A stretch of DNA of 64,000 bases from Neptunicoccus cionae. Its GTDB lineage: Bacteria; Pseudomonadota; Alphaproteobacteria; Rhodobacterales; Rhodobacteraceae. The position numbers and the translations under genes are program-made. Below are positions 17,382 to 25,370 of the stretch, one piece after another. Numbering within the stretch: position 1 is the stretch's first letter; each line of letters starts with the position of its first letter. The notes beneath the pieces were generated by a model. It saw nothing but the letters and a program-made list of their open reading frames with translations. It was not told where the DNA came from and did not search any database. The stretch spans positions 744,001-808,000 of the forward strand of contig NZ_BMKA01000002.1 in the NCBI RefSeq assembly GCF_014643735.1, given 5' to 3'.

Positions 17382-19604
17382 ATGTCACAACAAAACGAAA
17401 AAGCGATGCTGGCTGATGCCGAGCAAACGCTTTCACCCGAAGAAATCGAGGCGATGATCAAGGAGTTCGACTCTGAATCTAACTTTCGCAATATTGCAGG
17501 CCCCATCGCGGTTCTTGTAACAGTCACCTCTGTCGTCCTGTCTCTTTTCCATCTTTATACAGCTGGATTCGGCCTTCTAAACGAGGTCATGCACCGTACC
17601 GTCCACCTCGCTTTTGTGATGGGGTTGGTGTTTCTGGTTTTCCCACGCAAACGCGCCGCACCGACCCCAGCCATGTGGCGGACATCTATTGCGTTCGCCG
17701 CATTCTATCTTTTCCTGATCTTTGACCTGTTTGAACAATTACCCGCAACTGCATCGACCTACATTTTCAGTGCTGGAATGGTCGCGCTGGCGGCCCTGAC
17801 TTTGCCAATAAATGGGAAAGACGCGAAACCGGGCCGGATTGCGTTGCGCGACTGGCTGTTTGCCGCGCTCGGGGCAGGTTTCTCGGCCTATCTGGCGGTG
17901 TTTTTCAAAGATATCTTCATCGTGAATGTAGGCGACCCACGTCCACAAGAATACATGATGGGTTTAATCGCCATCGTGATGACGCTCGAGGCCACCCGGC
18001 GTACTATGGGTCCGACACTGGCTTATATCGGCGCGTTTTGCATTCTTTATGCCATGTTCGGCCCATCTATGCCCGGCATTCTGGCCCACCGCGGCTATGG
18101 CATTGATCGCATTATCAATCACCTCTTTGTTGGAACCGAAGGCATCTACGGTGTGGCCGTCGGCGTGGTTGCGACCTATGTGTTCCATTTTGTCCTGTTT
18201 GGCATCCTCGCCCAAATGAGCGGACTGGGGCAGTTGTTTATTGATCTGGCAACGATCATCGCAGGTCGCCATTCTGGCGGAAGCGCAAAAGTTTCAGTCG
18301 TGTCCTCGGGTTTCTTTGGCATGATTTCAGGCTCGCCCATCGCCAACACCGTTACAACTGGTGCCTTCACCATTCCCTTGATGAAAAGGATGGGGTTTTC
18401 GGGCCGCTTTGCCGGGGCGGTTGAGGCCTCTGCCTCTTGCGGCGGTCAGGTGACGCCGCCCATCATGGGGGCATCTGCATTTGTCATGACCGAAATGCTT
18501 GGCGTGCCCTATAACGAGATCATCCTGATCGCCATCATTCCGGCTGCCTTTCACTATCTGGCCATTCTTCTGATGGTCCACCTTGAATCCAAAAGGCTGG
18601 GGCTGGCAGGTATGTCGGCTGACAAAATCCCGCAGATGGCGCAGGTCCTCAAGCGGTCCTGGCACTTGTTGGTCCCGCTGGGCGTTATGGTGACTCTGCT
18701 GCTGATGCAATACACGCCATTCCTTGCTGCCTTCTGGGGCATTCTGCTGACCATTGGCTTTTCCTATATTCCACTAGTGGCGCATAAGTTGGGTAACCGG
18801 GATATGGATTTGGATACTGTGCTCACGCCGAGACGTCTGGTTATTGGATTCGAGGATGGGGCAAAGTTTGCGCTGGCGATTGGCGCCGCCTGTGCCTGTG
18901 TTGGTTTCCTTCTGGGGGTCACAACCCTGACGGGCCTCGGGTTCAAATTCTCAGCCGCCGTTGTTCAGCTGGCTTATGATCTCGCCGCCCTTGTGACCGC
19001 ATTGGATTTCACAGGATTGCTGTCCGAAAAATCCATTGCGCTGTTCTTTGGGCTCGTCTTTGTGGCCATCGCCTGCATTTTGATGGGGGCAGGCATTCCA
19101 ACCACGCCAACCTACATCATTCTGGCCTCTATCGCGGCGCCCGCCCTGACGGAATTTGATGTGCCCTTGATCGCAACCCACTTCTTTGTGTTCTACTTCG
19201 GCGTGCTTGCGGATGTGACGCCACCTGTTGCCCTTGCAGCTTATGCCGCCGCAGGCCTTTCGCGTGCAGATCCCATGCGTACAGGCACAACAGCGTTCAG
19301 GCTGTCGATGGGCAAGGCCTTGGTGCCTTTCATGTTCATCTATGCACCAAGCCTGCTGTTTGTCGATTTCTCACCGCTGGAGTTTGTGTTGGCCCTGACC
19401 AGCGGCATCCTCGCGATCCTTGCGTTGTCGGCGGCCTATATCGGGTTCTGGAAGCGGGATCTGGTCCTTTTCGAAAAGGTGCTGCTGACGCTGGGTGGAC
19501 TGGTATTGATCTCCAACAACCTTATCGCGATAGCTGTCGGAACTGTGGTCGTGTTGGGCATTTTGGCGCGTACCAAAGCTCCATCAGAGACCAAAGCTGC
19601 CTGA
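17382..19604 (+). CDS. TRAP transporter fused permease (DctQ-DctM, TAXI type)
   Basis: The 740-residue integral membrane protein combines a small 4-TM region (about residues 38-160) with a large 12-TM-like DctM region. The DctM core is visible in SGGSAKVSVVSSGFFGMISGSPIANTVTTG (cited by position about 303-332) and in the second conserved loop around MGAGIPTTPTYII. It forms the membrane part of the importer with the TAXI protein encoded upstream. The fused architecture is standard for TAXI systems. ATG 17382 lies 13 bases after the DUF1850 stop. Confidence 0.92.
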   Translation: MSQQNEKAMLADAEQTLSPEEIEAMIKEFDSESNFRNIAGPIAVLVTVTSVVLSLFHLYTAGFGLLNEVMHRTVHLAFVMGLVFLVFPRKRAAPTPAMWRTSIAFAAFYLFLIFDLFEQLPATASTYIFSAGMVALAALTLPINGKDAKPGRIALRDWLFAALGAGFSAYLAVFFKDIFIVNVGDPRPQEYMMGLIAIVMTLEATRRTMGPTLAYIGAFCILYAMFGPSMPGILAHRGYGIDRIINHLFVGTEGIYGVAVGVVATYVFHFVLFGILAQMSGLGQLFIDLATIIAGRHSGGSAKVSVVSSGFFGMISGSPIANTVTTGAFTIPLMKRMGFSGRFAGAVEASASCGGQVTPPIMGASAFVMTEMLGVPYNEIILIAIIPAAFHYLAILLMVHLESKRLGLAGMSADKIPQMAQVLKRSWHLLVPLGVMVTLLLMQYTPFLAAFWGILLTIGFSYIPLVAHKLGNRDMDLDTVLTPRRLVIGFEDGAKFALAIGAACACVGFLLGVTTLTGLGFKFSAAVVQLAYDLAALVTALDFTGLLSEKSIALFFGLVFVAIACILMGAGIPTTPTYIILASIAAPALTEFDVPLIATHFFVFYFGVLADVTPPVALAAYAAAGLSRADPMRTGTTAFRLSMGKALVPFMFIYAPSLLFVDFSPLEFVLALTSGILAILALSAAYIGFWKRDLVLFEKVLLTLGGLVLISNNLIAIAVGTVVVLGILARTKAPSETKAA

Positions 19605-19610
19605 CTAACT

Positions 19611-19638
19611 TGGGGCAGACAGCACGATGTCTGCCCCA
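19611..19638 (+). terminator. Hairpin terminator after the TAXI-TRAP operon
   Basis: An 11-bp perfect stem (TGGGGCAGACA with TGTCTGCCCCA) closes a six-base loop seven bases after the permease stop. The downstream bases are A-rich rather than a T-run, so it may be a weak intrinsic terminator or a 3' stabiliser. Confidence 0.6.
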
Positions 19639-20094
19639 GTAAAAATGACGAACTACAGGCTTGGAAAGAACCGGGGCAAGCGCCCCGAAAAAGTGCGGAT
19701 CAGAGGCATAAGGTATTCCGCCAAGCAGTTGACTCTATCTTTGGAAACGTTCGCATGGGTCTTGCTATGTTCGATATGCCTATTTCCGTTCCTGACAGCA
19801 GGAAATAGATATTGAAAAGCAAAGGCCAAACGACCAGTTCGACAAAGGTTTGTGGCTGCTATCAGCGTGAGCTGCAGGGGCGACGAATCCGATCAAGAGG
19901 AATTTTGGCGACAGACGGCACTGCGCTGGCCATATCGCGAAGATGACTTGGAAAGTTCGTGTCCTTTTTTGCCGCTGTAAGCGTGTTGTTGCATCTTTTG
20001 CCGCTGTAAGCGTGTTGTTGCATCGGATTGTTGGAAAAGGCCGCATTGACTGGTACTGCGCCCGCGCAAATCAGGGTCGGGTTTTCTTCTTGTA
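19639..20094. other. Gene-poor degenerate stretch
   Basis: No gene is convincing. A plus-strand 62-codon ORF begins inside the terminator hairpin and is rejected. Several minus-strand ORFs exist only because they read the 29-bp tandem duplication, and none shows a known motif. The stretch borders the IS91 remnant and is likely debris from the same event. Confidence 0.5.
19967..20024. repeat. Perfect 29-bp tandem duplication
   Basis: Positions 19967-19995 and 19996-20024 are identical, directly adjacent copies beginning TTTTGCCGCTGTAAGCG and ending GCATC. There is no spacer, so this is not a CRISPR. It lies just outside the IS91 remnant. Confidence 0.9.
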
Positions 20095-20525
20095 TCATGC
20101 GGCATCCGCCCATGGTGAAGTGCAGCTTTCTCGCTTAGTGCAGTTTGGCCAACCCTTCGCGGGGCAAACACCAGAACAGCCGCGACAACACCTTCACCGG
20201 CAGGAAGAACCAAGGTCTGCAGGCGGTCCAGCGGGGACCATCCGGCGACCGGCAAAAGGTCGTGCTTGCGCGCCTGCATCCAGTCGTGCCCCGCAGAACA
20301 CCTTGGCATTTCGGGCGGTGTCAACTGCAGCACGAGTTATAGGCGATGTGCTGATGATCACACTTGATGCAGGCCGCGACGTGACCACCTAGGGGGCGGT
20401 GCGACAGGTCTCTACGGCAGACATCACCTTCACCTGCCGCAGGTTTAGTTGCCGAGCATGTTCAAGAAGATAAGCTGGCCCATAGGCGCGGAAGATGTCG
20501 CGACCTCCAGTTTGGGACGAAGCAT
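20095..20525 (-). pseudogene. IS91-family transposase, multiply frameshifted and internally deleted
   Basis: From the ATG at 20525 the minus strand reads MLRPKLEVA. A frame change then gives DIFRAYGPAYLLEHARQL and QVKVMSAVETCRTA. A second change gives PLGGHVAACIKCDHQHIAYN and, past a stop, HRPKCQG. This is the transposase zinc-finger region, whose functional form is CxxC...CRNRHCPKCQ. After a large deletion the frame continues SPDGPRWTACRPWFFLPVKV and LSRLFWCLPREGLAKLH, a stop, then ARKLHF. These are the conserved IS91 middle blocks. The catalytic C-terminal half is missing. Certainly non-functional. Confidence 0.75.
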
Positions 20526-20537
20526 CAGTAGCTAGGC

Positions 20538-20715
20538 TTAGCTACAGCCTCCCTTTCGTTGCACACGCAGATCAAGCGGGATGGTCACGCCCTGGATCGT
20601 TTTTGTCGCCACCTCTGTAAAGATCGTCGTGGCTCCCAGCTTGGGATGCCCCAGCAGCACCTGAATCACCCGAATGTCGGTCTGTCTGACGTCAGCGCCT
20701 ATGGGTCCAAACAGC
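20538..20715 (-). pseudogene. C-terminal fragment of a tyrosine recombinase
   Basis: The minus-strand frame ending at 20538 reads ADVRQTDIRVIQVLLGHPKL, then GATTIFTEVATKTIQGVTIP and LDLRVQRKGGCS. This matches the C-terminal block of phage-type integrases (xIRxIQxLLGHxxLxTTxxYT), where the Tyr nucleophile should follow. Here TTALYT has become TTIFTE, so the catalytic Tyr is lost. Nothing upstream continues the domain. It is the usual companion of IS91-like transposases in this group. Confidence 0.65.
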
Positions 20716-20780
20716 GTTATTTGCTAAGAGCAGGGTTTATTGCCCGGGCCAAATAATAAAGTTTTATAGCTAATCTCATC

Positions 20781-21038
20781 TTAAAGTGCATTGTTAAGCA
20801 ACTCGGCCTCACGTTCCTTCAAATCAGCTCTACTGGGATATTCTTAATAGACAGTAATTGGATCAAAACGTTCTTGGTTTTCTGGCATTGAATCAATCTC
20901 AGACTCATTCCCAAAGGCTAACATCCATTGGACCCCGTCCTCTTTTTGCAAGAAGGTTTTGACTTCTTCAACTATCTCATCGAATGGCAAATTCTGAGAT
21001 TTATCATCGTTGAACAAACTTTTCTTCGTTCGCTCCAT
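20781..21038 (-). pseudogene. Small AT-rich gene interrupted by an in-frame stop
   Basis: From ATG 21038, preceded by CCGGAG, 64 codons read MERTKKSLFNDDKSQNLPFD and on to RFDPITVY, ending at a TAA (20844-20846). The same frame then continues for 20 coherent codons (EYPSRADLKEREAELLNNAL) to a second TAA at 20781. Composition is acidic and AT-rich compared with neighbours. Either the protein is 64 residues long or an 85-residue protein has been cut by a nonsense mutation. I recognise no family. Its position beside the IS91 debris and the tRNA suggests acquired DNA. Confidence 0.4.
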
Positions 21039-21216
21039 CAACTCCGGCGGTTAGTAAGTCGTCCTTAATGTCACTTTGTTTAATCTCAGTGACTTACACA
21101 CGATACGTTAAGCCATGAAAGAATTTGCAATGCTAACGACGCTTGCCTCATAGGGGGACAGAAATGGGGACGACGCACCACAACCCCTGGTAATCTAATG
21201 ATTTTCTTATGTGTGA

Positions 21217-21306
21217 TGGCGGAGACGAAGGGATTCGAACCCTCGAGACCCTTCCGAGCCTACTCCCTTAGCAGGGGAGCGCCTTCGACCACTCGGCCAC
21301 GTCTCC
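21217..21306 (-). tRNA. tRNA-Ser (anticodon GCT)
   Basis: The minus strand gives a complete type II tRNA. The acceptor GGAGACG pairs with CGTCTCC, the D-arm reads GTGGCCGAGTGGT, the anticodon loop CTGCTAA carries GCT, and a long variable arm follows (GTAGGCTCGGAAGGGTCTC). The T-loop is GGTTCGAATCC and CCA is encoded. It decodes AGC/AGT. It is the only RNA gene I can support in the window. Confidence 0.96.
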
Positions 21307-21316
21307 GTTGGCGTGT

Positions 21317-21913
21317 TTATTGGGATTGGGCGGCGGGGGCAAGGGGTTTATTTGGGCTACATCGCAGAGTAATGGAAACTCGGCGTTTTCGGGCAATTGT
21401 GATGCCGTGGCGTTGGTCGGAATGTCGGCCGGCAATGCCGTGGGTCCAGCTGTCCCGCGCAGCACCTTGGAACAGCAGTAGCGAGCGTGGTTCGAGGTAA
21501 AGGTGATGTCTGCGACCCGATGGTTCGATAAAACGCATTTCAGCGCCAGAGCCCATAGACACGGATATCACCTTCCCACCGGTCTGATCGGCGCGGTCCA
21601 CGTGATCTGCTATGCCCTGTCCGGGAAGGTATTCATTTATCAGGGCTTTTTGCGGCACATAGGGCAACAGACCTTCGCTGTGAATCCGCGTCGCGAGCCT
21701 TATGATTGCGGCTGGCATCAACAGGGGCCGGACATTCGGCACCCCCTGATAGGCCTTACCATAGTGTTTCCGCCGTCTGGCGTAGGTCAAATCCCACGGG
21801 CCTTGTTCGATCGCATCAAACAGGCGTTGTTCTTCCTTCAGGCTCAGAAACTCTGGCAAGTAGGTGAGGCCACGGGGCAAAACAATCGGGAAGAGGTCTT
21901 CGGATAGCAGCAT
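21317..21913 (-). CDS. AlkB-like 2-oxoglutarate/Fe(II) dioxygenase
   Basis: The 198-residue protein of the 2OG-Fe(II) oxygenase superfamily shows the metal ligands HVD (in GQGIADHVDRAD, about residue 103) and a distal His in SWTHGI (about 157). The 2OG-binding Arg is in RRVSITLR (about 182). NEYLPGQGI and the P-x-G-containing N-terminal part fit the AlkB group, which removes alkyl lesions from nucleic acids by oxidative demethylation. Some relatives act on RNA or protein. The gene ends 11 bases from the tRNA 5' end. Confidence 0.82.
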   Translation of the reverse strand: MLLSEDLFPIVLPRGLTYLPEFLSLKEEQRLFDAIEQGPWDLTYARRRKHYGKAYQGVPNVRPLLMPAAIIRLATRIHSEGLLPYVPQKALINEYLPGQGIADHVDRADQTGGKVISVSMGSGAEMRFIEPSGRRHHLYLEPRSLLLFQGAARDSWTHGIAGRHSDQRHGITIARKRRVSITLRCSPNKPLAPAAQSQ

Positions 21914-22035
21914 GATTCCGGTTTATTAAAACAAGAACAAAATAGCAACATTTATCCTAACCGCCTCTGGTGAGGGCGCACAGAAAAACGGCGCCGGAAA
22001 CCCCGACGCCGTTCTGTTCTGCAAAGCCGCTGAAT

Positions 22036-23805
22036 TTATTGCGGACGCATGTCGTCTTTGCTGATGCCAGCCACGGAAACCGGCTTTTTCATAGCATCGC
22101 GGCGGAAAGGTTCACCCAGCTCTTGGTTGAGCAGTACTTCGATGAAGGTTGTTTTGCCCTCTTTCATCTGCGCCTTAATCGCTGTGTCCAGCTTGTCTGT
22201 CAGGTCTTCCATAGAAGTCGCCTGCACGCCGACCAAACCACAAGCCTGCGCGATACCGGCGTAGGACACGTTGGTGTCCAGTTCGGTGCCGACGAAGTTA
22301 TCGTCGAACCACAGGGTGGTGTTGCGCTTTTCTGCGCCCCACTGGTAGTTGCGGAAGATGATCATGGTGATCGGCGGCCAGTCATCACGGCCACAGGAAA
22401 CCATTTCGTTCATGGAAATCCCGAAGGCACCGTCACCGGCAAAGCCCACCACAGGCACGTCAGGTTGGGCCACTTTCGCACCGCAAATCGCTGGGAAGCC
22501 ATAGCCACACGGACCAAACAGGCCAGGTGCAAGGTATTTGCGTCCTTCTTCGAAGGTTGGGTAAGCGTTACCGATGGCACAGTTGTTGCCGATGTCCGAG
22601 GAAATGATCGCCTCTTTGGGCAGGGCAGACTGGATCGCACGCCATGCCATGCGCGGGGACATTTTGGCTGGTTCGCGGTCGCGGGCGCGTTCGTTCCATG
22701 TGGTGCCCGGATCGTCGTCCTCGTGGTCCATAGAGGTCAGTTCCTGCGCCCATGCGGATTTCGTCTTGGCGATAGTGGCTTTGCGTTCGTCGCGGTTGGT
22801 ATCGCCTGCGCCGTCATCCAGACGGGCCAGTAGTTCCTGCGCCACTTTCTTCGCATCGCCCTGAATGGCAACTGCCACGTCTTTTGTCAGGCCGATCCGG
22901 TCGGAATTGATATCCACCTGAATAACAGCCGCATCTTTAGGCCAGTAATCAATGCCATAGCCTGGCAGTGTGGAGAACGGGTTCAACCGTGTCCCAAGTG
23001 CGAGAACAACATCCGCTTTGGAGATCAGTTCCATCGCTGCTTTGGACCCGTTGTAGCCCAGCGGACCCGCCGCCAGAGGGTGCGAACCGGGGAACGCATC
23101 GTTGTGCTGGTAGCCCGAACAAACCGGCGCGTCGAGCGCTTCGGCCAGTTTGGCACTGTCTTCGATCGCACCGGCAAGGATCACGCCAGCGCCGTTCAGG
23201 ATGACTGGGAACTTCGCGGTGGACAGCAGTTTGGCAGCTTCGCTCAGCGCAGTTTCACCACCGGCGGGGCGTTCCAGACGGACGATTTTTGGCAGGTCGA
23301 TGTCGATCACTTGTGTCCAGTAATCGCGCGGGATGTTGATTTGCGCAGGAGCAGAAGCGCGGAAGGCGTTTTCGATCACGCGGTTCAGAACTTCGGCAAT
23401 CCGGCTCGGGTCGCGGACTTCTTCTTGATAGGCCACCATATCTTCGAACAGTTTCATCTGCTCTACTTCTTGGAAACCACCCTGCCCGATTGTTTTGTTG
23501 GCCGCTTGCGGTGTGACCAGCAAAAGCGGTGTGTGGTTCCAGTAAGCTGTCTTAACAGGAGTGACGAAATTGGTGATCCCCGGACCGTTTTGCGCAACCA
23601 TCATAGACATTTTGCCAGAGGAACGGGTGTAACCGTCAGACATCATACCGGCGTTGCATTCATGGGCACAGTCCCAGAACTTGATCCCCGCTTCTGGAAA
23701 CAGGTCGGAAATTGGCATCATCGCCGAACCGATAATCCCGAACGCATGTTCGATACCGTGCATTTGCAAGACTTTTACAAAGGCTTCTTCTGTTGTCATT
23801 TTCAT
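22036..23805 (-). CDS. xsc: Sulfoacetaldehyde acetyltransferase
   Basis: The 589-residue thiamine-diphosphate enzyme converts sulfoacetaldehyde and phosphate to acetyl phosphate and sulfite, the key desulfonation step for taurine and related sulfonates. The three ThDP-enzyme domains are present: the N-terminal PYR domain (MTTEEAFVKVLQMHGIEHAFG, CAHECNAGMMSDGYTRSSGK), a central domain, and the PP domain with VGFAGDGAFGISMNEM. Length matches Xsc. I start at ATG 23805 with AAGGAA upstream. No pta, taurine transporter or tauR is adjacent, unlike many Roseobacter xsc loci. The nearest upstream gene on the strand is an aminotransferase 226 bases away. Confidence 0.9.
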   Translation of the reverse strand: MKMTTEEAFVKVLQMHGIEHAFGIIGSAMMPISDLFPEAGIKFWDCAHECNAGMMSDGYTRSSGKMSMMVAQNGPGITNFVTPVKTAYWNHTPLLLVTPQAANKTIGQGGFQEVEQMKLFEDMVAYQEEVRDPSRIAEVLNRVIENAFRASAPAQINIPRDYWTQVIDIDLPKIVRLERPAGGETALSEAAKLLSTAKFPVILNGAGVILAGAIEDSAKLAEALDAPVCSGYQHNDAFPGSHPLAAGPLGYNGSKAAMELISKADVVLALGTRLNPFSTLPGYGIDYWPKDAAVIQVDINSDRIGLTKDVAVAIQGDAKKVAQELLARLDDGAGDTNRDERKATIAKTKSAWAQELTSMDHEDDDPGTTWNERARDREPAKMSPRMAWRAIQSALPKEAIISSDIGNNCAIGNAYPTFEEGRKYLAPGLFGPCGYGFPAICGAKVAQPDVPVVGFAGDGAFGISMNEMVSCGRDDWPPITMIIFRNYQWGAEKRNTTLWFDDNFVGTELDTNVSYAGIAQACGLVGVQATSMEDLTDKLDTAIKAQMKEGKTTFIEVLLNQELGEPFRRDAMKKPVSVAGISKDDMRPQ

Positions 23806-24031
23806 GAGGCGGTTCCTTAAGTTATCACGCGATGCGCTTTTGTCGAAACCAAGCGGGGACGCAGAATAAGCACCCGTTGGATTTGCGTCAGTTAAAGCGA
23901 TAAAGCTGTGCAGGACTGTAGGGCCAGTTACCTCATCACGTGATTCCAGATAAGCGCACCTGCTGCAACAAACCGTTCGTGAATTGCCGTTTTTGGGACT
24001 CCACACCTCAATATCCGGTTAAAGCGAACAG

Positions 24032-25273
24032 TTACTCTATCGCGCCCCGCAGCAGCGCTCCAAGTTTGGCAATCCCGCCTTCGATCGCGGATACCGGTGG
24101 CAGACTAAAGCTGAGCCGTAGGGTATTACGCCCTGATCCATCCGCGTAAAATGCATGGCCGGGAACATAGGCAACACGGGCCTCTTCGACAGACTGTTGC
24201 AGCAAGGCAGTCGCGTCGAGACCTTCAGGAAGTGTGACCCAGATAAACAGCCCACCTTCCGGTTTGCTCCACTTTACGCCCTTGGGCATGTGCTGCTCCA
24301 GCGCGGACAGCATCGCGTCCCGTTTCTCACGGTAATGGGCGATGCCCTCGGCCACCTGTTGATCAAACCGTGTGGAGGCAAGCGTCGCGATGACCCGTTG
24401 GTTAATGGCAGAACTGCTGAGGTCAGAGGCCTGTTTCATCAGGGTCACCTTGCCGATCACGTCTGAAGGGGCGCAAATCCAGCCGACCCGCAGACCGGGG
24501 GTGAAGACCTTGGAAAAAGACCCGAGGCTAACCACGCGCGATGCCTCGATCCCGCCCTGCTCCGCGCAATCAAGCGCCTGAAGCATCGGAACTTCTTCCC
24601 CATCATAGCGTAGGGCCACATAGGGGCTGTCCTCGATCACCGGAATGTCCAGATCCCGCGCGAATTGCAACAGTTCTCTCCGTTCCCCGATATTCAGGGT
24701 GTGGCCGGTCGGGTTGGCAAAGTCCGGCACCACATAAGCAAATTTCAGACCACCACCAGCAGCTTCTGCCGTGTCTCGGTAGGACGCAGCCGTGCGGTTG
24801 GTCGCGCCGGTGGGCAGCGTGTCATACACGGGTTCCATCGCTGAAAACGCCTGCAACGCCCCGAGGTATGTTGGCGCTTCGACCAGCGCCGTGTCTTTTG
24901 GCGAAAGGAACATGCGGCCCAGAAACTCCAGCGCCTGCTGGGAGCCGTTGGTGATCAGAATATTTTCCGGACCACAGACCACATCCCGTTTCGCCATGTA
25001 ACCGACGATCCACTGGCGCAGACCCGCATCCCCTTCGGAGACGGAATATTGCAATGCCGCATCAAACTGAGCGCGGTCGCCGCAAATTTGCGCGTAGATT
25101 TGCGCGATTTCCGCTTGGGGAAACAGTGCCGGATCAGGTATCCCACCGGCGAAAGAGACGATGTCCGGCTGGTCCACCAGCTTCAGCAACTCGCGGATTT
25201 CGGATGCTTTCATACCGGCCATGCGCGCAGCATAGCGGGTGCCCCAGTCCAAGGGTGTCTCTTGTGATGTCAT
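24032..25273 (-). CDS. PLP-dependent fold-type I aminotransferase (LysN/2-aminoadipate aminotransferase-like)
   Basis: The 413-residue enzyme lacks the DNA-binding domain of MocR proteins. Motifs are ITNGSQQALEFLGRMF, VPDFANPTGHTLN (cofactor Asn/Pro loop), and VSLGSFSKVFTPGLRVGW, with the PLP lysine in SFSK. Close families transfer amino groups from 2-aminoadipate, aromatic or branched amino acids; substrate cannot be fixed. It is transcribed toward xsc, so it could be co-transcribed. A palindromic operator overlaps its promoter. ATG 25273 is preceded by AGGAGG. Confidence 0.85.
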   Translation of the reverse strand: MTSQETPLDWGTRYAARMAGMKASEIRELLKLVDQPDIVSFAGGIPDPALFPQAEIAQIYAQICGDRAQFDAALQYSVSEGDAGLRQWIVGYMAKRDVVCGPENILITNGSQQALEFLGRMFLSPKDTALVEAPTYLGALQAFSAMEPVYDTLPTGATNRTAASYRDTAEAAGGGLKFAYVVPDFANPTGHTLNIGERRELLQFARDLDIPVIEDSPYVALRYDGEEVPMLQALDCAEQGGIEASRVVSLGSFSKVFTPGLRVGWICAPSDVIGKVTLMKQASDLSSSAINQRVIATLASTRFDQQVAEGIAHYREKRDAMLSALEQHMPKGVKWSKPEGGLFIWVTLPEGLDATALLQQSVEEARVAYVPGHAFYADGSGRNTLRLSFSLPPVSAIEGGIAKLGALLRGAIE

Positions 25274-25286
25274 AGGTCTGTCCTCC

Positions 25287-25323
25287 TGACCTATTTAGGT
25301 CAGCAATACGGACATACTGTCAA
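25287..25323 (-). promoter_or_regulatory. Promoter with palindromic operator for the aminotransferase gene
   Basis: On the minus strand TTGACA (25318-25323) is followed about 17 bases later by ACCTAA. That falls inside TGACCTAAATAGGTCA (25287-25302), a palindrome with perfect 7-bp arms. The Shine-Dalgarno AGGAGG follows directly. An operator over the -10 and transcription start points to repression by a dimeric regulator not encoded next door. Confidence 0.6.
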
Positions 25324-25370
25324 GACATTTAGCAGAACTGGTCCGAAATTCCGGCGATGGGGTCGGCGCT

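Larger units (their letters stand above)
20095..20715 (-). mobile_element. Decayed IS91-family insertion element
   Basis: On the minus strand the order is a tyrosine-recombinase C-terminal fragment followed by an IS91-type transposase, the arrangement found in several IS91-like elements of Rhodobacterales. Both genes are broken by frameshifts, stop codons and a large internal deletion. No clean ends (ori-IS/ter-IS) could be identified. It lies just downstream of tRNA-Ser(GCT), a typical accessory-DNA setting. Confidence 0.75.

Noticed and set aside
19627-19815. 62-codon plus-strand ORF after the TRAP permease
   Set aside because: Its start lies inside the terminator hairpin and it resembles no protein.
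19967-20024. 29-bp repeats as a CRISPR seed
   Set aside because: There are only two copies, directly adjacent without spacers, and no cas genes are nearby.
21070-21093. GTCACT...AGTGAC inverted repeat upstream of the broken small gene
   Set aside because: Arms are only 6 bp with a 12-base loop in AT-rich DNA, so chance is likely.
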